A stretch of 64,000 nucleotides of DNA from Gluconobacter wancherniae NBRC 103581 (GCF_007988885.1 NZ_BJUZ01000002.1:682001-746000); one strand, 5' to 3'; positions 18,696-28,304 are shown, counted from the stretch's first letter. Notes: a model not told the origin generated them from the sequence alone. Translations and numbers: made by a program.

Positions 18696-19913
18696 GTGAA
18701 GCATCTTCTGAATATCGTTCTGAAGCATTTCATACAGACAGGCAGTCTGTTGGTCACATTCAGTGATGGTACGCGCCGTATTTACAAGGGGTCGGCAGAT
18801 GGCCCGCAAGCCGGTATTCATCTGACAACCAGAAGAGCCGAACGTGCACTGGTTATCAATTCCGGGATGGCGTTTGGTGAAGAGTATATGGCAGGGGAAA
18901 TCCTGCCGGACGGGTGTACGCTCGAAACGTTGATGTTGCTGCTCATGACCAATATCAATGGCCATGGGCACATTATCGAAGAAATTGAAGACCGCCTCCG
19001 CTATGTGACGCGCCTTCTCAGAACTTTGAATTCTCTCAAGCGATCCCGCAGAAACGTTGCCCATCACTACGATCTGAACGGAAAGCTGTATGATCTGTTT
19101 TTGGACAGGGACAGGCAGTACTCCTGTGCGTATTTCTCAAGGGAGGGAATGACTCTTGAAGAAGCTCAGGAGGCGAAGAAGCACCACATTGCTTCCAAGC
19201 TGAATTTCGATCGCGAAGGGCTTGAAGTTCTCGATATTGGATGTGGCTGGGGTGGGATGGCCATAACCTTGGCCAAAGATTATGGCGCGCGTGTCCTGGG
19301 AATTACGCTTTCGGTTGAGCAGCTACAGGTTGCTCGTCAACGTGCGAAAGACGCTGGCCTTGAAAAGCAGATACGTTTCGAACTGCTGGACTATAGAAAA
19401 GTCCGTAAGCAGTTTGATCGTATTGTATCTGTTGGAATGTTCGAGCATGTCGGGATTGCGCAATTCGATCAGTTTTTCAAAACTGTCCATGACTGCCTTA
19501 AACCTCAGGGTACTGCGTTAATCCATTCCATTGGTCGAATGGATGGACCAGGGACAACAAATCCTTGGCTGGACAAGTACATTTTTCCTGGGGGCTATTC
19601 GCCCGCATTGAGTGAGACCATTGCGGCTGTCGAGCGCTCTCACTTATGGCTGACGGACTGCGAAGTTCTTCGCCTGCATTACGCCAAAACGATTGCGGAA
19701 TGGCGGAAGCGGTTCGATGCCAATCGTACGAAGATCACGGCGCTGTATGATGAGCGATTTGTACGGATGTTTGAGCTCTATCTGGTTGGAAGTGAGCTCG
19801 CGTTTCGAACGCAAGGGCACATGAATTTTCAGATGCAGCTTTCCCGGTCTGTAGATGCTGTACCGCTGACACGGGACTACATGCTGGACCGGGAAAGGGA
19901 AAAATTAGCCTGA
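18696..19913 (+). CDS. cfa: Cyclopropane-fatty-acyl-phospholipid synthase
   Basis: A 405-residue SAM-dependent enzyme that methylenates unsaturated acyl chains of membrane phospholipids. In Gluconobacter these chains are mainly cis-vaccenoyl, and the change stiffens the membrane under acid or solvent stress. The SAM loop is EVLDIGCGWGGMAITLA, followed by VSVGMFEHVG and the IFPGGYSP segment typical of Cfa. A GTG start is supported by AAGGAG eight bases upstream. The stop codon lies inside the terminator hairpin shared with rsmA. Confidence 0.92.
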   Translation: MKHLLNIVLKHFIQTGSLLVTFSDGTRRIYKGSADGPQAGIHLTTRRAERALVINSGMAFGEEYMAGEILPDGCTLETLMLLLMTNINGHGHIIEEIEDRLRYVTRLLRTLNSLKRSRRNVAHHYDLNGKLYDLFLDRDRQYSCAYFSREGMTLEEAQEAKKHHIASKLNFDREGLEVLDIGCGWGGMAITLAKDYGARVLGITLSVEQLQVARQRAKDAGLEKQIRFELLDYRKVRKQFDRIVSVGMFEHVGIAQFDQFFKTVHDCLKPQGTALIHSIGRMDGPGTTNPWLDKYIFPGGYSPALSETIAAVERSHLWLTDCEVLRLHYAKTIAEWRKRFDANRTKITALYDERFVRMFELYLVGSELAFRTQGHMNFQMQLSRSVDAVPLTRDYMLDREREKLA

Positions 19914-19928
19914 GAGTGCTCTCAGGCT
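19907..19928. terminator. Bidirectional terminator shared by cfa and rsmA
   Basis: A 10-bp perfect stem AGCCTGAGAG / CTCTCAGGCT with a TG loop is flanked by AAAAATT on the left and TTCTTTTT on the right. The cfa stop (19911-19913) and the rsmA stop (19924-19922) are both encoded within the stem. Confidence 0.85.
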
Positions 19929-20749
19929 TTCTTTTTGTTGGCCAGGTGGAGTTCCGCAAGTCGATTGAATTCTTCGATCGTGAGTGTTTCGGCGCGTCTG
20001 GTGGCAAGGATCCCGGCTTTTTCGAGAAGAGCTTCTCCACCAATAGGTTTGAGCGAGGAGCGCAGCATTTTACGTCTTTGCCCGAAAGCTGCTGCCGTGA
20101 CCTGTTCCATGGCCCTAAACAGGTCGGGTGATGGTTGTTGTTTGTGGGGAATCAGAAGGGCGATTGCCGAATTTACTTTGGGCGGCGGAGAAAAGGCGCC
20201 CGGTGGGATGCGCAGGACAACAGAGCAGGAAGCACACCACTGGGCAAGCACTGCAAGGCGCCCGTAAGCTGAACTGTCAGGTTCAGCGCAGATGCGCTCG
20301 GCCACTTCAAGCTGGAACATGAGAGCCATGCGCTCCCACTGGTCGGCCTGCCGTAACCATCCGACCAAAAGCGGGGTCGCGACGTTGTAGGGTAGGTTTG
20401 CGATGATCTGGCGTGGTGCAGGCCCGAGAGATGCAGCATCCAGTTTCAAGGCATCCTGCTGCACAATATGCAGGCGCTCAGGATAAAAGGAAGCGAGCTC
20501 CTCCAGCAGGGGCCAGGCACGGGAATCGATTTCCACGACGTCGACGCGTGAAGCTGGGCTGTCCAGCAGCGCGCGGGTCAAGCCGCCTGGGCCCGGGCCT
20601 ATTTCAACGACACTGCGTCCCGTCAGGTCTCCACCGAGAGACGCAATACGGGCGCAGATGCTGGGATCCAGAAGGAAATGCTGACCGAGAGATTTCTTCG
20701 CATCAAGGCCGTGAGCATGAATGGTGTCGCGTAGGGAAGGAAGGTTCAC
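19922..20749 (-). CDS. rsmA: 16S rRNA (adenine1518/1519-N6) dimethyltransferase
   Basis: A 275-residue KsgA/RsmA that dimethylates two adjacent adenosines in helix 45 of 16S rRNA. KKSLGQHFLLDPSICARI is the family N-terminus, VVEIGPGPGGLTRALL the SAM loop and IIANLPYNVATPL the catalytic NLPY motif. The frame is open 31 codons further upstream inside the surA gene. I chose GTG at 20749, one base after the surA TGA, because it gives the usual length (E. coli 273). It is the last gene of the leftward envelope operon. pdxA, often placed between surA and rsmA, is absent here. Confidence 0.94.
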   Translation of the reverse strand: MNLPSLRDTIHAHGLDAKKSLGQHFLLDPSICARIASLGGDLTGRSVVEIGPGPGGLTRALLDSPASRVDVVEIDSRAWPLLEELASFYPERLHIVQQDALKLDAASLGPAPRQIIANLPYNVATPLLVGWLRQADQWERMALMFQLEVAERICAEPDSSAYGRLAVLAQWCASCSVVLRIPPGAFSPPPKVNSAIALLIPHKQQPSPDLFRAMEQVTAAAFGQRRKMLRSSLKPIGGEALLEKAGILATRRAETLTIEEFNRLAELHLANKKKA

Positions 20750-20750
20750 G

Positions 20751-22112
20751 TCAGTTGAACACGGCTTTGGCTGCAGGACGCATTTCGATAACTGCACGGC
20801 GTTGAAGGTCACGTTGAAGCTGGCGGGATGCCTGTTCAACACGTTCGTTCATGAGCTGATCGGCGATTTCGCTTGGTGTCTGCTGGGCCAGATTTTTCTG
20901 CTGTCTGCTGCACACCATCAGGAGTGCGATACCGTCTGTCGATACAAGCGGGCGGCTCACGTGATTTGCAGGCAGGGGTTCAAGAATGGAGCGCATCTGT
21001 GGAGCGAGGCGTTCAAGGACCTGAGTGCCGGGATCGCTAGGGCGCTTTTCACCAAGAGACTTGTTCAGGGCTTCCAGCGCCTCGCAGCTGTGAATGCTCT
21101 GTTCGGCAGCGGAGGCGCGCTGCAGGGCGGCTTTCTGCTGATCTGTGGGGTTCTGTGGGTTCAGCGGGGTGTCAAACGGGAAGAATGCCTGACGCAGCGC
21201 CACCATCGTGCCCATTTGCTTTCCGACGACACGCTTGGCCTGAACTGTTGCGATAATGAAACCACCTGCGACCTGAATCGGGTTGGAGATCGCTCCGATT
21301 GGCATCTGCCTTACGACGTTGACGACTTGAGGGTCGAGGTTGTCTTCCTGAACCCAGCCCATAGAGCCACCGTCGAGTGCGGATTGTGCCTGAGAGAACT
21401 GCGCTGCGACGATCGGGAAAGGAGCGCCCTCACGAAGCTGATTGATGATTGTTTTAGTGAATGCCAGTTCCGTCTCATCGTGACGGGGATCTGGGACTGG
21501 CACAAAGATTTCACTCATCATGTACTGGGCGCGGCCTTGCTCACTTTGGAGCGCCTGTTCACGCTGTGTGATCTGAGTGGCGGTGATGCGGCCCGCGCCG
21601 CCCATTTCCTCACGCAGGACCTGCATCCATCCGATTTGAACCCTGATCTGGTCAATTAGGGTCGTCAAAGACACGCCGTCCGACGCAAGTCGGTTTCGCA
21701 GGGCATTTTTGGGCATGCCGTTGCGGGATTCAATGTTGCTGATTGCAGCTGCGATCTGCTCGGGCTCGATATTGATGTGTCGCTTGAGAATTTCCTGTGT
21801 TTTCAGGCGTTCTTCGACCAGCTGATGAATAATCTGAACCCGCATACGTGCCATGACGTCCGGGCTGACGGGAAGGCCCGTTGAAAGCACAAAAAGCTTT
21901 GCGCGGTTATTGACGTCCCGCTGTGTCAGGATCTGGCCGTTGATAACGGCGATAATCTGATCCTCAGGGGGTGCTTTGGGGGCCTCGGACTGCGTTTTCC
22001 CCGGCTTGTTGGCGGGAGTGGCGGGCTGTGCATGCCGTGCCATAGCGGGCATGGAAGCCAGGGCCAGAACTGCAACGAGTGCTGTAGATGCGGTGCGGTA
22101 GGTCATGGACAT
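20751..22112 (-). CDS. surA: Periplasmic peptidyl-prolyl isomerase/chaperone SurA
   Basis: A 453-residue secreted protein. A signal peptide (about residues 1-25, ending SMPAMA) and a low-complexity linker come first. The SurA N-terminal chaperone domain follows (DQIIAVINGQILTQRDVNNR; QIIHQLVEERLKTQEILKR), then a parvulin-type PPIase domain (SEIFVPVPDP; FSQAQSALDGGSMGWV). SurA escorts outer-membrane proteins, LptD being a classic client, and lptD is the immediately upstream gene (three-base gap). Only one parvulin domain is obvious. Start choice between ATG 22112 and the ATG two codons later is open. Confidence 0.9.
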   Translation of the reverse strand: MSMTYRTASTALVAVLALASMPAMARHAQPATPANKPGKTQSEAPKAPPEDQIIAVINGQILTQRDVNNRAKLFVLSTGLPVSPDVMARMRVQIIHQLVEERLKTQEILKRHINIEPEQIAAAISNIESRNGMPKNALRNRLASDGVSLTTLIDQIRVQIGWMQVLREEMGGAGRITATQITQREQALQSEQGRAQYMMSEIFVPVPDPRHDETELAFTKTIINQLREGAPFPIVAAQFSQAQSALDGGSMGWVQEDNLDPQVVNVVRQMPIGAISNPIQVAGGFIIATVQAKRVVGKQMGTMVALRQAFFPFDTPLNPQNPTDQQKAALQRASAAEQSIHSCEALEALNKSLGEKRPSDPGTQVLERLAPQMRSILEPLPANHVSRPLVSTDGIALLMVCSRQQKNLAQQTPSEIADQLMNERVEQASRQLQRDLQRRAVIEMRPAAKAVFN

Positions 22113-22115
22113 GCG

Positions 22116-24437
22116 TCAGCCGTTAATTCCAAAAGTGCCGATCGTTTTGAACGTAAAGTTGAACATCACGGTGGTGTTGCGCTGCTGCCCGCCGATGCGG
22201 GTGTATTGCTTGATATACATGATATCGAGACCAAAGCAGTCGTTGGCATAACCAATCGTTCCGCCGTTGGCGACAAATTCCTTTCTGGAGAGGCTACGCC
22301 GGGAGTAAGCGGAAGCATGGTAATTCCGCCAGTGCGCCGAGAACCCGGCGGTCACTTCATTGGTTTTTACCAGATAAGGGGCGTTTGGTCCGCTTTGGAT
22401 GTAATTTGTCGCATAATAATAATATGGCGTGACGGGCGCATAAACGTACCCGGCCGTTAAGCGTAGCATCGGTATGCCGGTGCTCAGAAGGCCTTCGCCA
22501 TAATCGACCTGATGCGTCCAGGGATTATAGCGGCCGCGCGCCGTGACATCGACATACTGGTTGGGGCTCACACGCAGGCTGCCTACCGGGTCTGAGAGAT
22601 GATGATCGAGCCCGGAATAGGGAATGCGATTGTGGGTAATGTGCTCCTGGATGCTTTCGCCGACAAGCATCTCGACACTGTGTCCGTTCCAGATCCAGTT
22701 CTGGTGGATACCCACATTCGCGCGCAGGCCACCATCAAGACGGTCAGTGCCGAGGTAACGATTGAGCGAAAACAATGTGCTGTCTGTGAACTCATAAGAC
22801 AGACTGTCTTCGTTCGGCATGTTCCGGTTGGTGGAGTTTCCGGTATTTGGGGCGGCAATAATTTGGGCGATCGGTTCGAAGATCTGGCTGCCATGTCCGT
22901 GCGCGAATGTGCGCAGAAATGGCCAGTTCATCTTCAACGCAATCGTTGGCAGAACCTGCCCGGTTACGTGACTGCCTCCGGTCTGTGCATACAGGGGCTG
23001 CTGATACAGGTGGGATGCGTTGTAAAGCGTTGAATCAACGCGTGCCGTAAGTAGCCACTGCTGGCCAAGGCTGTTCCGGAATGGACGGTCCCACTGTGCT
23101 GCGAATTGCCCACGCTGATCCGACACGCCTTTTGAGCGATAAACGTCAAAATCAGTAGTCTGAATACTCAGGCGACCGCCGAGAGCATCAGGTTGACCTT
23201 GGAAGGAGTAGCTGAATCGCGGGAGGACGAAGGGGAGGTCAGCGTTGCTGATGACGCCCTGGTTCAGGCCCTGATAGGCCTGCATATCCACGCGTGCATA
23301 GGAACCGACACCGAAGCCCTCAAGATAAACGTTCGAGTTCAGCGTTTCCATTCCGTAACCCTGCACACGGTAATCACGCATGTAGTTGGCGGAGGAGGCT
23401 AGGTTGATGTTCGCCCCTGCGCGCCAGTTGCGGTTGATCGAAAAATCACCCTTCGCGAACACATAGCCCTGAATGCCATATTCATCGGTTGCGCCGACGC
23501 TGTTACCGAAGGCGTTAACGTAACGGGTGCCATCATTGGTATCGTAGGCAACTCCGCCCAGTATGCTGATATTCCCGAAATTCAGGCGATTTCGGTACTG
23601 CGCAGTTATTTCAGGGCCAGTGTGGGATGAGACCAGGCCCCTGACAGTGAGGTCCTGCTGGTTATCGATCGCCCAGAAATAAGGAAGGGTGAAATAGGTG
23701 CCGAGGAAACGGTCATGAGGACTGAGGCCCGCCATCAGGAAGCCGCTCTGACGCTTTACTGAAGGGTCAGACATCGAAAAAAACGGAAAATAGAAGACAG
23801 GATAGCCGAGCATTTTCAGCCATGCGTGATCGAATTCTATGCGTTTATGCTGGACATCCTGCGTCGCGTTATAAGCTTGGAACTGCCAGAATGGCGGCGC
23901 ATCCGGATTTTTTTCACAGATCTCGCAAGCCGTATAGACAGCGTGCGAGAGGTCATTCAACGCACCGTTGGTGCGGCGCAGACCGTTTCCAGCAAGCTTC
24001 GCATTATCCTGCATCCGTATGTAGATGGCCGTTCCGATGCCATCATGCATTCCATGCGTGAATTCCAGATAGTCCGCATAGGTTGTGGTGCCATCGGGCT
24101 CAACCAGAGCAACGTGGCCACGAGCAGCAAGCACGCCGCTGTTACGGTCGTACGTGATGGTATCGGCACGGAGGGCATGATCGCCCTGCCAGACGCGCAC
24201 GTTTCCCTGCCAGGTTACGAGCCCATTTTTCGCGTAGCTCTCCTGATCTGCCAGGTAGGTCAATGGATCCTGCTGGGAGGTCGGTTTGCCAATCACGACG
24301 ATATGGGACGTGTTAGCTCCGTGCATTCCTGCAGCAAAGAGTGTCTGCGGCGCCACGAGCGCAGTTCCAGCCAGAGCAGCGCCCGCGAGGGACGCACCTC
24401 TGCGGGAGCGTATTGGGAGCCACCACGGCACCGACAT
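22116..24437 (-). CDS. lptD: LPS-assembly outer-membrane protein LptD
   Basis: A 773-residue protein inserting LPS into the outer leaflet. It has an N-terminal signal segment, an OstA-type beta-jellyroll region (GLVTWQGNVRVWQGDHALRA; YDRNSGVLAARGHV) and a long beta-barrel with alternating aromatic strands to a C-terminal Phe-rich end. A CEICEKNPDAPPFWQ segment and a late Cys (ANDCFGLDI) are candidates for the structural disulfides. The ATG at 24437 shares one base with the lptG stop (TGATG); the frame extends 22 codons further, inside lptG. It is co-expressed with its transporter genes lptF/lptG and its chaperone gene surA. Confidence 0.93.
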   Translation of the reverse strand: MSVPWWLPIRSRRGASLAGAALAGTALVAPQTLFAAGMHGANTSHIVVIGKPTSQQDPLTYLADQESYAKNGLVTWQGNVRVWQGDHALRADTITYDRNSGVLAARGHVALVEPDGTTTYADYLEFTHGMHDGIGTAIYIRMQDNAKLAGNGLRRTNGALNDLSHAVYTACEICEKNPDAPPFWQFQAYNATQDVQHKRIEFDHAWLKMLGYPVFYFPFFSMSDPSVKRQSGFLMAGLSPHDRFLGTYFTLPYFWAIDNQQDLTVRGLVSSHTGPEITAQYRNRLNFGNISILGGVAYDTNDGTRYVNAFGNSVGATDEYGIQGYVFAKGDFSINRNWRAGANINLASSANYMRDYRVQGYGMETLNSNVYLEGFGVGSYARVDMQAYQGLNQGVISNADLPFVLPRFSYSFQGQPDALGGRLSIQTTDFDVYRSKGVSDQRGQFAAQWDRPFRNSLGQQWLLTARVDSTLYNASHLYQQPLYAQTGGSHVTGQVLPTIALKMNWPFLRTFAHGHGSQIFEPIAQIIAAPNTGNSTNRNMPNEDSLSYEFTDSTLFSLNRYLGTDRLDGGLRANVGIHQNWIWNGHSVEMLVGESIQEHITHNRIPYSGLDHHLSDPVGSLRVSPNQYVDVTARGRYNPWTHQVDYGEGLLSTGIPMLRLTAGYVYAPVTPYYYYATNYIQSGPNAPYLVKTNEVTAGFSAHWRNYHASAYSRRSLSRKEFVANGGTIGYANDCFGLDIMYIKQYTRIGGQQRNTTVMFNFTFKTIGTFGING

Positions 24438-25624
24438 CAACCATCCTCCATGTGCAGTAAAAGCGCCACCGCGAGACAGAGCCCCGCACCGGTCGGCGCC
24501 CATGCCGCAAGAACCGGTGGCAGTGCACCGGATCGTCCAAACTGTTCAGCCACCTTCGATACCGTGAAAAGCGCGAAGCCTGCAGCTATTCCTGAACCCA
24601 GCATACGGGCTACGCCGCCTCTTCGGGCCGGCCGCATCGAAAACCCTGCAGATACCAATGCCATTGTACCCGCCAGGATGGGAAGGGCCAGAAGTGATTG
24701 GAAATGCAACCGATGTCGGATCGAAGGGAAACCGGATCTCTGTAGAAGGGCAATAAAGCCAGGTAATGTCCATACGGACAATGTGTCGGGAGACGCAAAA
24801 CTTTCCTGGATGCGCTCAACCGTTAGGTCGGACGGGAGGATAAGCTGGCCTATTTTTACGGGAAAATGGTCAGGTTTCAGGTTCATGGCGTCCTGAAAAT
24901 GCCATTCCTTTTTTGCGAGAAAGCCCTGTGGCGTCTCAACGCGCATCAGCAGGTGGTCATGATCATCAAGACGGAAAATTGTTACATCCGATACATTGAT
25001 GGTGTTGTTCGCCATATGCATGTCGCGTGCGTGAATGATTGCGACACCGTGGGGAGCAAGCGATTCGTCTGATTGCCGAAGCCAGAGAGCGCCACCCGAC
25101 ATGGTCATGGGGCCTCCACCAGTGCGAAGATATGTCTGATCAAGAATTTCTGCCTGCCGATACATTGCCGATGACAATGCGGAAATACCGGTCGTTGTCA
25201 GAAGCCCGGTAAAGAGGGCGCAGGCAAGCGGGCTGGCAAGAAACTGCCAGGCTGAAATCCCGGCAGCTCGGGCCACGATCAGTTCCGACGAGCGTGTCAG
25301 GCGTGAAAAACAGACGATCCCACCCAGAAGCATCCCGAATGGCAGTACATACATGACGTAGTATGGGATGTGCAGAGCTGCGATTTCGAGAACGAGTGTC
25401 GTGGGAACGTTAGGGCGCGTCGCTGTGCGCCTGAGAAGGTCGATAAAGTCGAAAAGCGAGACAAGCCCGGTCAGCGCGCAGATCATGGCCATTGTCGAGA
25501 GCATGAAATGCCGGGCGATATAGATTGCAAGGGTGGTCGAGAAGCCGACATGTGGCTCGTTGGAACGCACCAGACGAAGGGTGCCAAGGATTCCGGAAAT
25601 TCTGGATAACGGAGAAGAATTCAT
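24437..25624 (-). CDS. lptG: LPS export ABC transporter permease LptG
   Basis: A 395-residue inner-membrane permease of the LptB2FG extractor (YjgP/YjgQ family). Three transmembrane helices precede a periplasmic beta-jellyroll (about 150-290, with the segment MSGGALWLRQSDES), and three helices follow. The coupling-helix segment CFSRLTRSSELIVARAAGIS contacts the ATPase LptB, which is not in this window. The start ATG overlaps the lptF stop as ATGA (25621-25624). Confidence 0.93.
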   Translation of the reverse strand: MNSSPLSRISGILGTLRLVRSNEPHVGFSTTLAIYIARHFMLSTMAMICALTGLVSLFDFIDLLRRTATRPNVPTTLVLEIAALHIPYYVMYVLPFGMLLGGIVCFSRLTRSSELIVARAAGISAWQFLASPLACALFTGLLTTTGISALSSAMYRQAEILDQTYLRTGGGPMTMSGGALWLRQSDESLAPHGVAIIHARDMHMANNTINVSDVTIFRLDDHDHLLMRVETPQGFLAKKEWHFQDAMNLKPDHFPVKIGQLILPSDLTVERIQESFASPDTLSVWTLPGFIALLQRSGFPSIRHRLHFQSLLALPILAGTMALVSAGFSMRPARRGGVARMLGSGIAAGFALFTVSKVAEQFGRSGALPPVLAAWAPTGAGLCLAVALLLHMEDG

Positions 25625-26778
25625 GGCGAGTTCTTCCGTGTCGATGAGCCGCCGGTCCACTGTTCCGCGAACAGAAGCACCAGACAGACAATTCCGGGCA
25701 GGAGGGCTTCGATCCAGATCAGGGGCACCAGTGCGAGATTACGCCCTGCAAGATTTTGCAGCATCAGGGAGAGCGCAAGAAGCCCTACAACCGTCAGAAT
25801 CGCCAGCATGGGTCGTGTGATATTGCCATGCCGCGAAAACGCTCCTCTGAGCACGCAGACCAGCCCGATCAGGGCAAAAGAAAGAACCGTCAACGGCGAT
25901 GTCATGCGATGCCATCCCTCGACTGCGAATTTTCCCCTATCGCGTTCGGAGACTTCGTGCGGGTCAGGATGGAAGAGATCATGGAGCGGCATTTCTGTTG
26001 CGTCACGTTCCTCATGGTCTTCTTTGCGAGATGACGAGAGATCAATTGTATTTCGCCCGAAGGAGAGGACGTTAAGGCGTCCGGTGTGTCTGTCGATTTC
26101 TTCGCGGGAACCATTATACAGGACGACCCGGGGCTGGTTCGCGACGATAATCATGGTGCCGTGTTCGGCAAGGATCGTCGTATGCGCATCCGGGTCCCGA
26201 TCGTCTTCGACAAGGATACCGTGCAGAATGCCATTGGTGTCTCTGGAGCGGATATAGACGGTCAGGTTGCCGGATACGGTGGTGAAAACGCCGTCCTGCA
26301 GCAGGAAAGCTGCCATTCGATTACGGATCTGGAACTCATAGCGATGAAACGCATGATACGAAACTGGCGCGATCCACAGCGTCAGCAGGTAGCAGAAACC
26401 CACTGAAAGCAAGGTGCAGATGAGGCCGGGACGGGCAAGCTCCAGGGGAGAGAGGCCTGCGGCACGCATCACTGTGAGCTCTCTGTCTCCTGCCATGCGC
26501 TGGTAGGTGAACAGGATCACGAGGAAGGTGGTGATAGGCAGGATGACAGCCACAAAAGAGGGCAACATGAGGGAAGTCAGCTGCAGGAACACTCTGAGTG
26601 AAAGGCCATGCTGGACGATCATCGATACGAACTGAAGCGACTGGGTGAGCCAGATCAGTGCAACCGCTCCTCCGGTTAGCGCAAGCAGCCCCACAAGCAA
26701 CTGCTTGAGTACATAGCGGTCGGTCAGGGAAAGCAGGTGCTTGCCTGAAAGGAGTGAAGGAGATCGCATTGCCTTCAT
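25621..26778 (-). CDS. lptF: LPS export ABC transporter permease LptF
   Basis: A 385-residue partner of LptG with the same 3 TM / jellyroll / 3 TM layout. The coupling segment TYQRMAGDRELTVMRAAGLS is conserved, and the periplasmic part contains FTTVSGNLTVYIRSRDTNGI. Together with LptG it pulls LPS from the inner membrane to the Lpt bridge. It overlaps lptG by four bases. A methionine three codons in (MRSPSLLS) is the alternative start. It is preceded by a small coiled-coil membrane protein gene 47 bases upstream. Confidence 0.93.
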   Translation of the reverse strand: MKAMRSPSLLSGKHLLSLTDRYVLKQLLVGLLALTGGAVALIWLTQSLQFVSMIVQHGLSLRVFLQLTSLMLPSFVAVILPITTFLVILFTYQRMAGDRELTVMRAAGLSPLELARPGLICTLLSVGFCYLLTLWIAPVSYHAFHRYEFQIRNRMAAFLLQDGVFTTVSGNLTVYIRSRDTNGILHGILVEDDRDPDAHTTILAEHGTMIIVANQPRVVLYNGSREEIDRHTGRLNVLSFGRNTIDLSSSRKEDHEERDATEMPLHDLFHPDPHEVSERDRGKFAVEGWHRMTSPLTVLSFALIGLVCVLRGAFSRHGNITRPMLAILTVVGLLALSLMLQNLAGRNLALVPLIWIEALLPGIVCLVLLFAEQWTGGSSTRKNSP

Positions 26779-26825
26779 CTATCCCTAGCGTGTGTCCGGA
26801 GGAAGGCGAAAAAGAATATGCGCGG

Positions 26826-27305
26826 TCAACGGAGATACGAAGCGCGGTCAATACGTACGGGGGCTGTCATTGTATGCACCACAGAAGTTGCTGCAGTTCC
26901 GATGAGAAGGCCTGCAAATAGTGCGACCCCGATTGCTGCATAACGCCAGGATTGTTGAGAACGGCCGAGAGCCGCTTCGGACAGGAGGTATTGGCTGTCC
27001 TGCTGGCTTTGGCTTAGCTGGCTCTGCAGTATACGCACACGTATTTCAGATTTCTGGACAAGCTTTTCAAGTTGGTCGCGTTCGCGCTGAAGGCGTTCAA
27101 GCAGCGCTGCTTGTCCCATATGATTTTCATCGACTGCGAGAGACATGAAAAGATTCTTCAGCGCGCCTCCTGTCATGTTGTGACGCTTGGCGCGGCTTCT
27201 GATCGTTTCAAGGGCCGCAATGGCCTGTCCGGGCTGCTCGTCTAGTACGAGTGCCAAGATATCCGACAATATCCTGACATCTTTCGGGTCGAGCTGTTCA
27301 GTCAT
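26826..27305 (-). CDS. Hypothetical coiled-coil protein with C-terminal membrane anchor
   Basis: A 159-residue protein that I cannot assign to a named family. Residues 1-60 are helical (DVRILSDILALVLDEQPGQA). Residues 60-110 form a heptad-like coiled coil (ERLQRERDQLEKLVQKSEIR). One transmembrane helix sits near the C-terminus (YAAIGVALFAGLLIGTAATS) with about 20 residues after it. It is thus probably inner-membrane anchored with the coil in the cytoplasm. It starts three bases after the tsaC-like gene stop and precedes lptF, so it is in the same transcript. Confidence 0.8.
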   Translation of the reverse strand: MTEQLDPKDVRILSDILALVLDEQPGQAIAALETIRSRAKRHNMTGGALKNLFMSLAVDENHMGQAALLERLQRERDQLEKLVQKSEIRVRILQSQLSQSQQDSQYLLSEAALGRSQQSWRYAAIGVALFAGLLIGTAATSVVHTMTAPVRIDRASYLR

Positions 27306-27308
27306 GTA

Positions 27309-28304
27309 TCAGGACGGGTCTGACGGCGGTCTGGGTTCGGCTGCGCGGCGGAGGCGATCGCGGATAGCCAGTCCCAGTCCTTGACGTGGCACTGTCTGGG
27401 CAGCGATGCGTGTCAGGCCTCTTCGGGCACCCTCGGCATCGAGAAAGCGTAGACCTGCAAAAAGGCGCGCTGCGGCTTCTTCCAGATTGCTGCTTTCGCT
27501 GAGGTTCCACGTCAGCGCTGCACCGGGGAGAGGCTTTCCGAAAGCGAGTTGCGCCTCGTTGCCCTCAATAGACGTCGCATCCAGTCGCACGGGCAGGGAC
27601 GGGGCATAATGCGAGGCAAGGCGACCAGGCGAGGAAGGCAGGATCTCCGCAAAATCATCGGGATGATGAATTGTTCCGCAGAGTGCTGTCAGCTCTTCAA
27701 GTGTCACACCGCCTGGGCGTAAAAGCACTGGCGTCTCGCGGGTGAGATCCAGAACCGTGCTCTCAACACCTACCGAGCACGGGCCAGAATCGAGAATGGC
27801 GTCAATACGGCCCTCAAGAGAGCGTAAAACGTGGAAAGCGTCGGACGGACTGACAGTCCCTGAGCGGTTTGCTGAAGGTGCTGCAACCGGCGCTCCGACT
27901 TCCCGCAGAAGTGCCAGGGCGGTTTTTCCACGCGGTACACGGAGCGCCAGTGTCGGAAGCCCGGCAGCAGCAAGGTCTGATACCGTTGCGTTTTCACCGC
28001 GAGGCATGACGAGCGTAAGGGGGCCCGGCCAGAACTTCTCAGCCAGTGCACGGGCCATTTCTCCTGTCCGGCCACTGAGGTCGGCCTGCGCAAACGCGCT
28101 CTCGGCATCCGGGAGGTGATTGATCAGTGGATTGAAGCGTGGCCGGCCTTTTGCCGCGAAAATACGTGCGACTGCGGTATCTGATGAGGCAAGCGCGCCA
28201 AGTCCGTAAACCGTTTCCGTTCCGAATGCGACGAGTTTGCCTTGCCGCAGGAGGTCTGCTGCGCGCGAAATTCCTGCTGTGTCAGCTTTAAGAAGTTCGG
28301 TCAT
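27309..28304 (-). CDS. L-threonylcarbamoyladenylate synthase (Sua5/TsaC type)
   Basis: A 331-residue enzyme making threonylcarbamoyl-AMP for the t6A37 modification of ANN-decoding tRNAs. The YrdC domain (about 10-200) includes LVAFGTETVYGLGA, IFAAKGRPRFNPLI, APSANRSGTVSPSDAFHV and SVGVESTVLDLT. A C-terminal Sua5 domain with the linker GRLASHYAP makes this the long Sua5 form rather than short TsaC. It overlaps the cysQ-like gene by four bases (ATGA, 28301-28304). Confidence 0.93.
   Translation of the reverse strand: MTELLKADTAGISRAADLLRQGKLVAFGTETVYGLGALASSDTAVARIFAAKGRPRFNPLINHLPDAESAFAQADLSGRTGEMARALAEKFWPGPLTLVMPRGENATVSDLAAAGLPTLALRVPRGKTALALLREVGAPVAAPSANRSGTVSPSDAFHVLRSLEGRIDAILDSGPCSVGVESTVLDLTRETPVLLRPGGVTLEELTALCGTIHHPDDFAEILPSSPGRLASHYAPSLPVRLDATSIEGNEAQLAFGKPLPGAALTWNLSESSNLEEAAARLFAGLRFLDAEGARRGLTRIAAQTVPRQGLGLAIRDRLRRAAEPRPPSDPS

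Noticed and set aside
20721-21659. Long open frame antisense to surA
   Set aside because: Shadow of the surA codon pattern; no start signals or recognisable domain.
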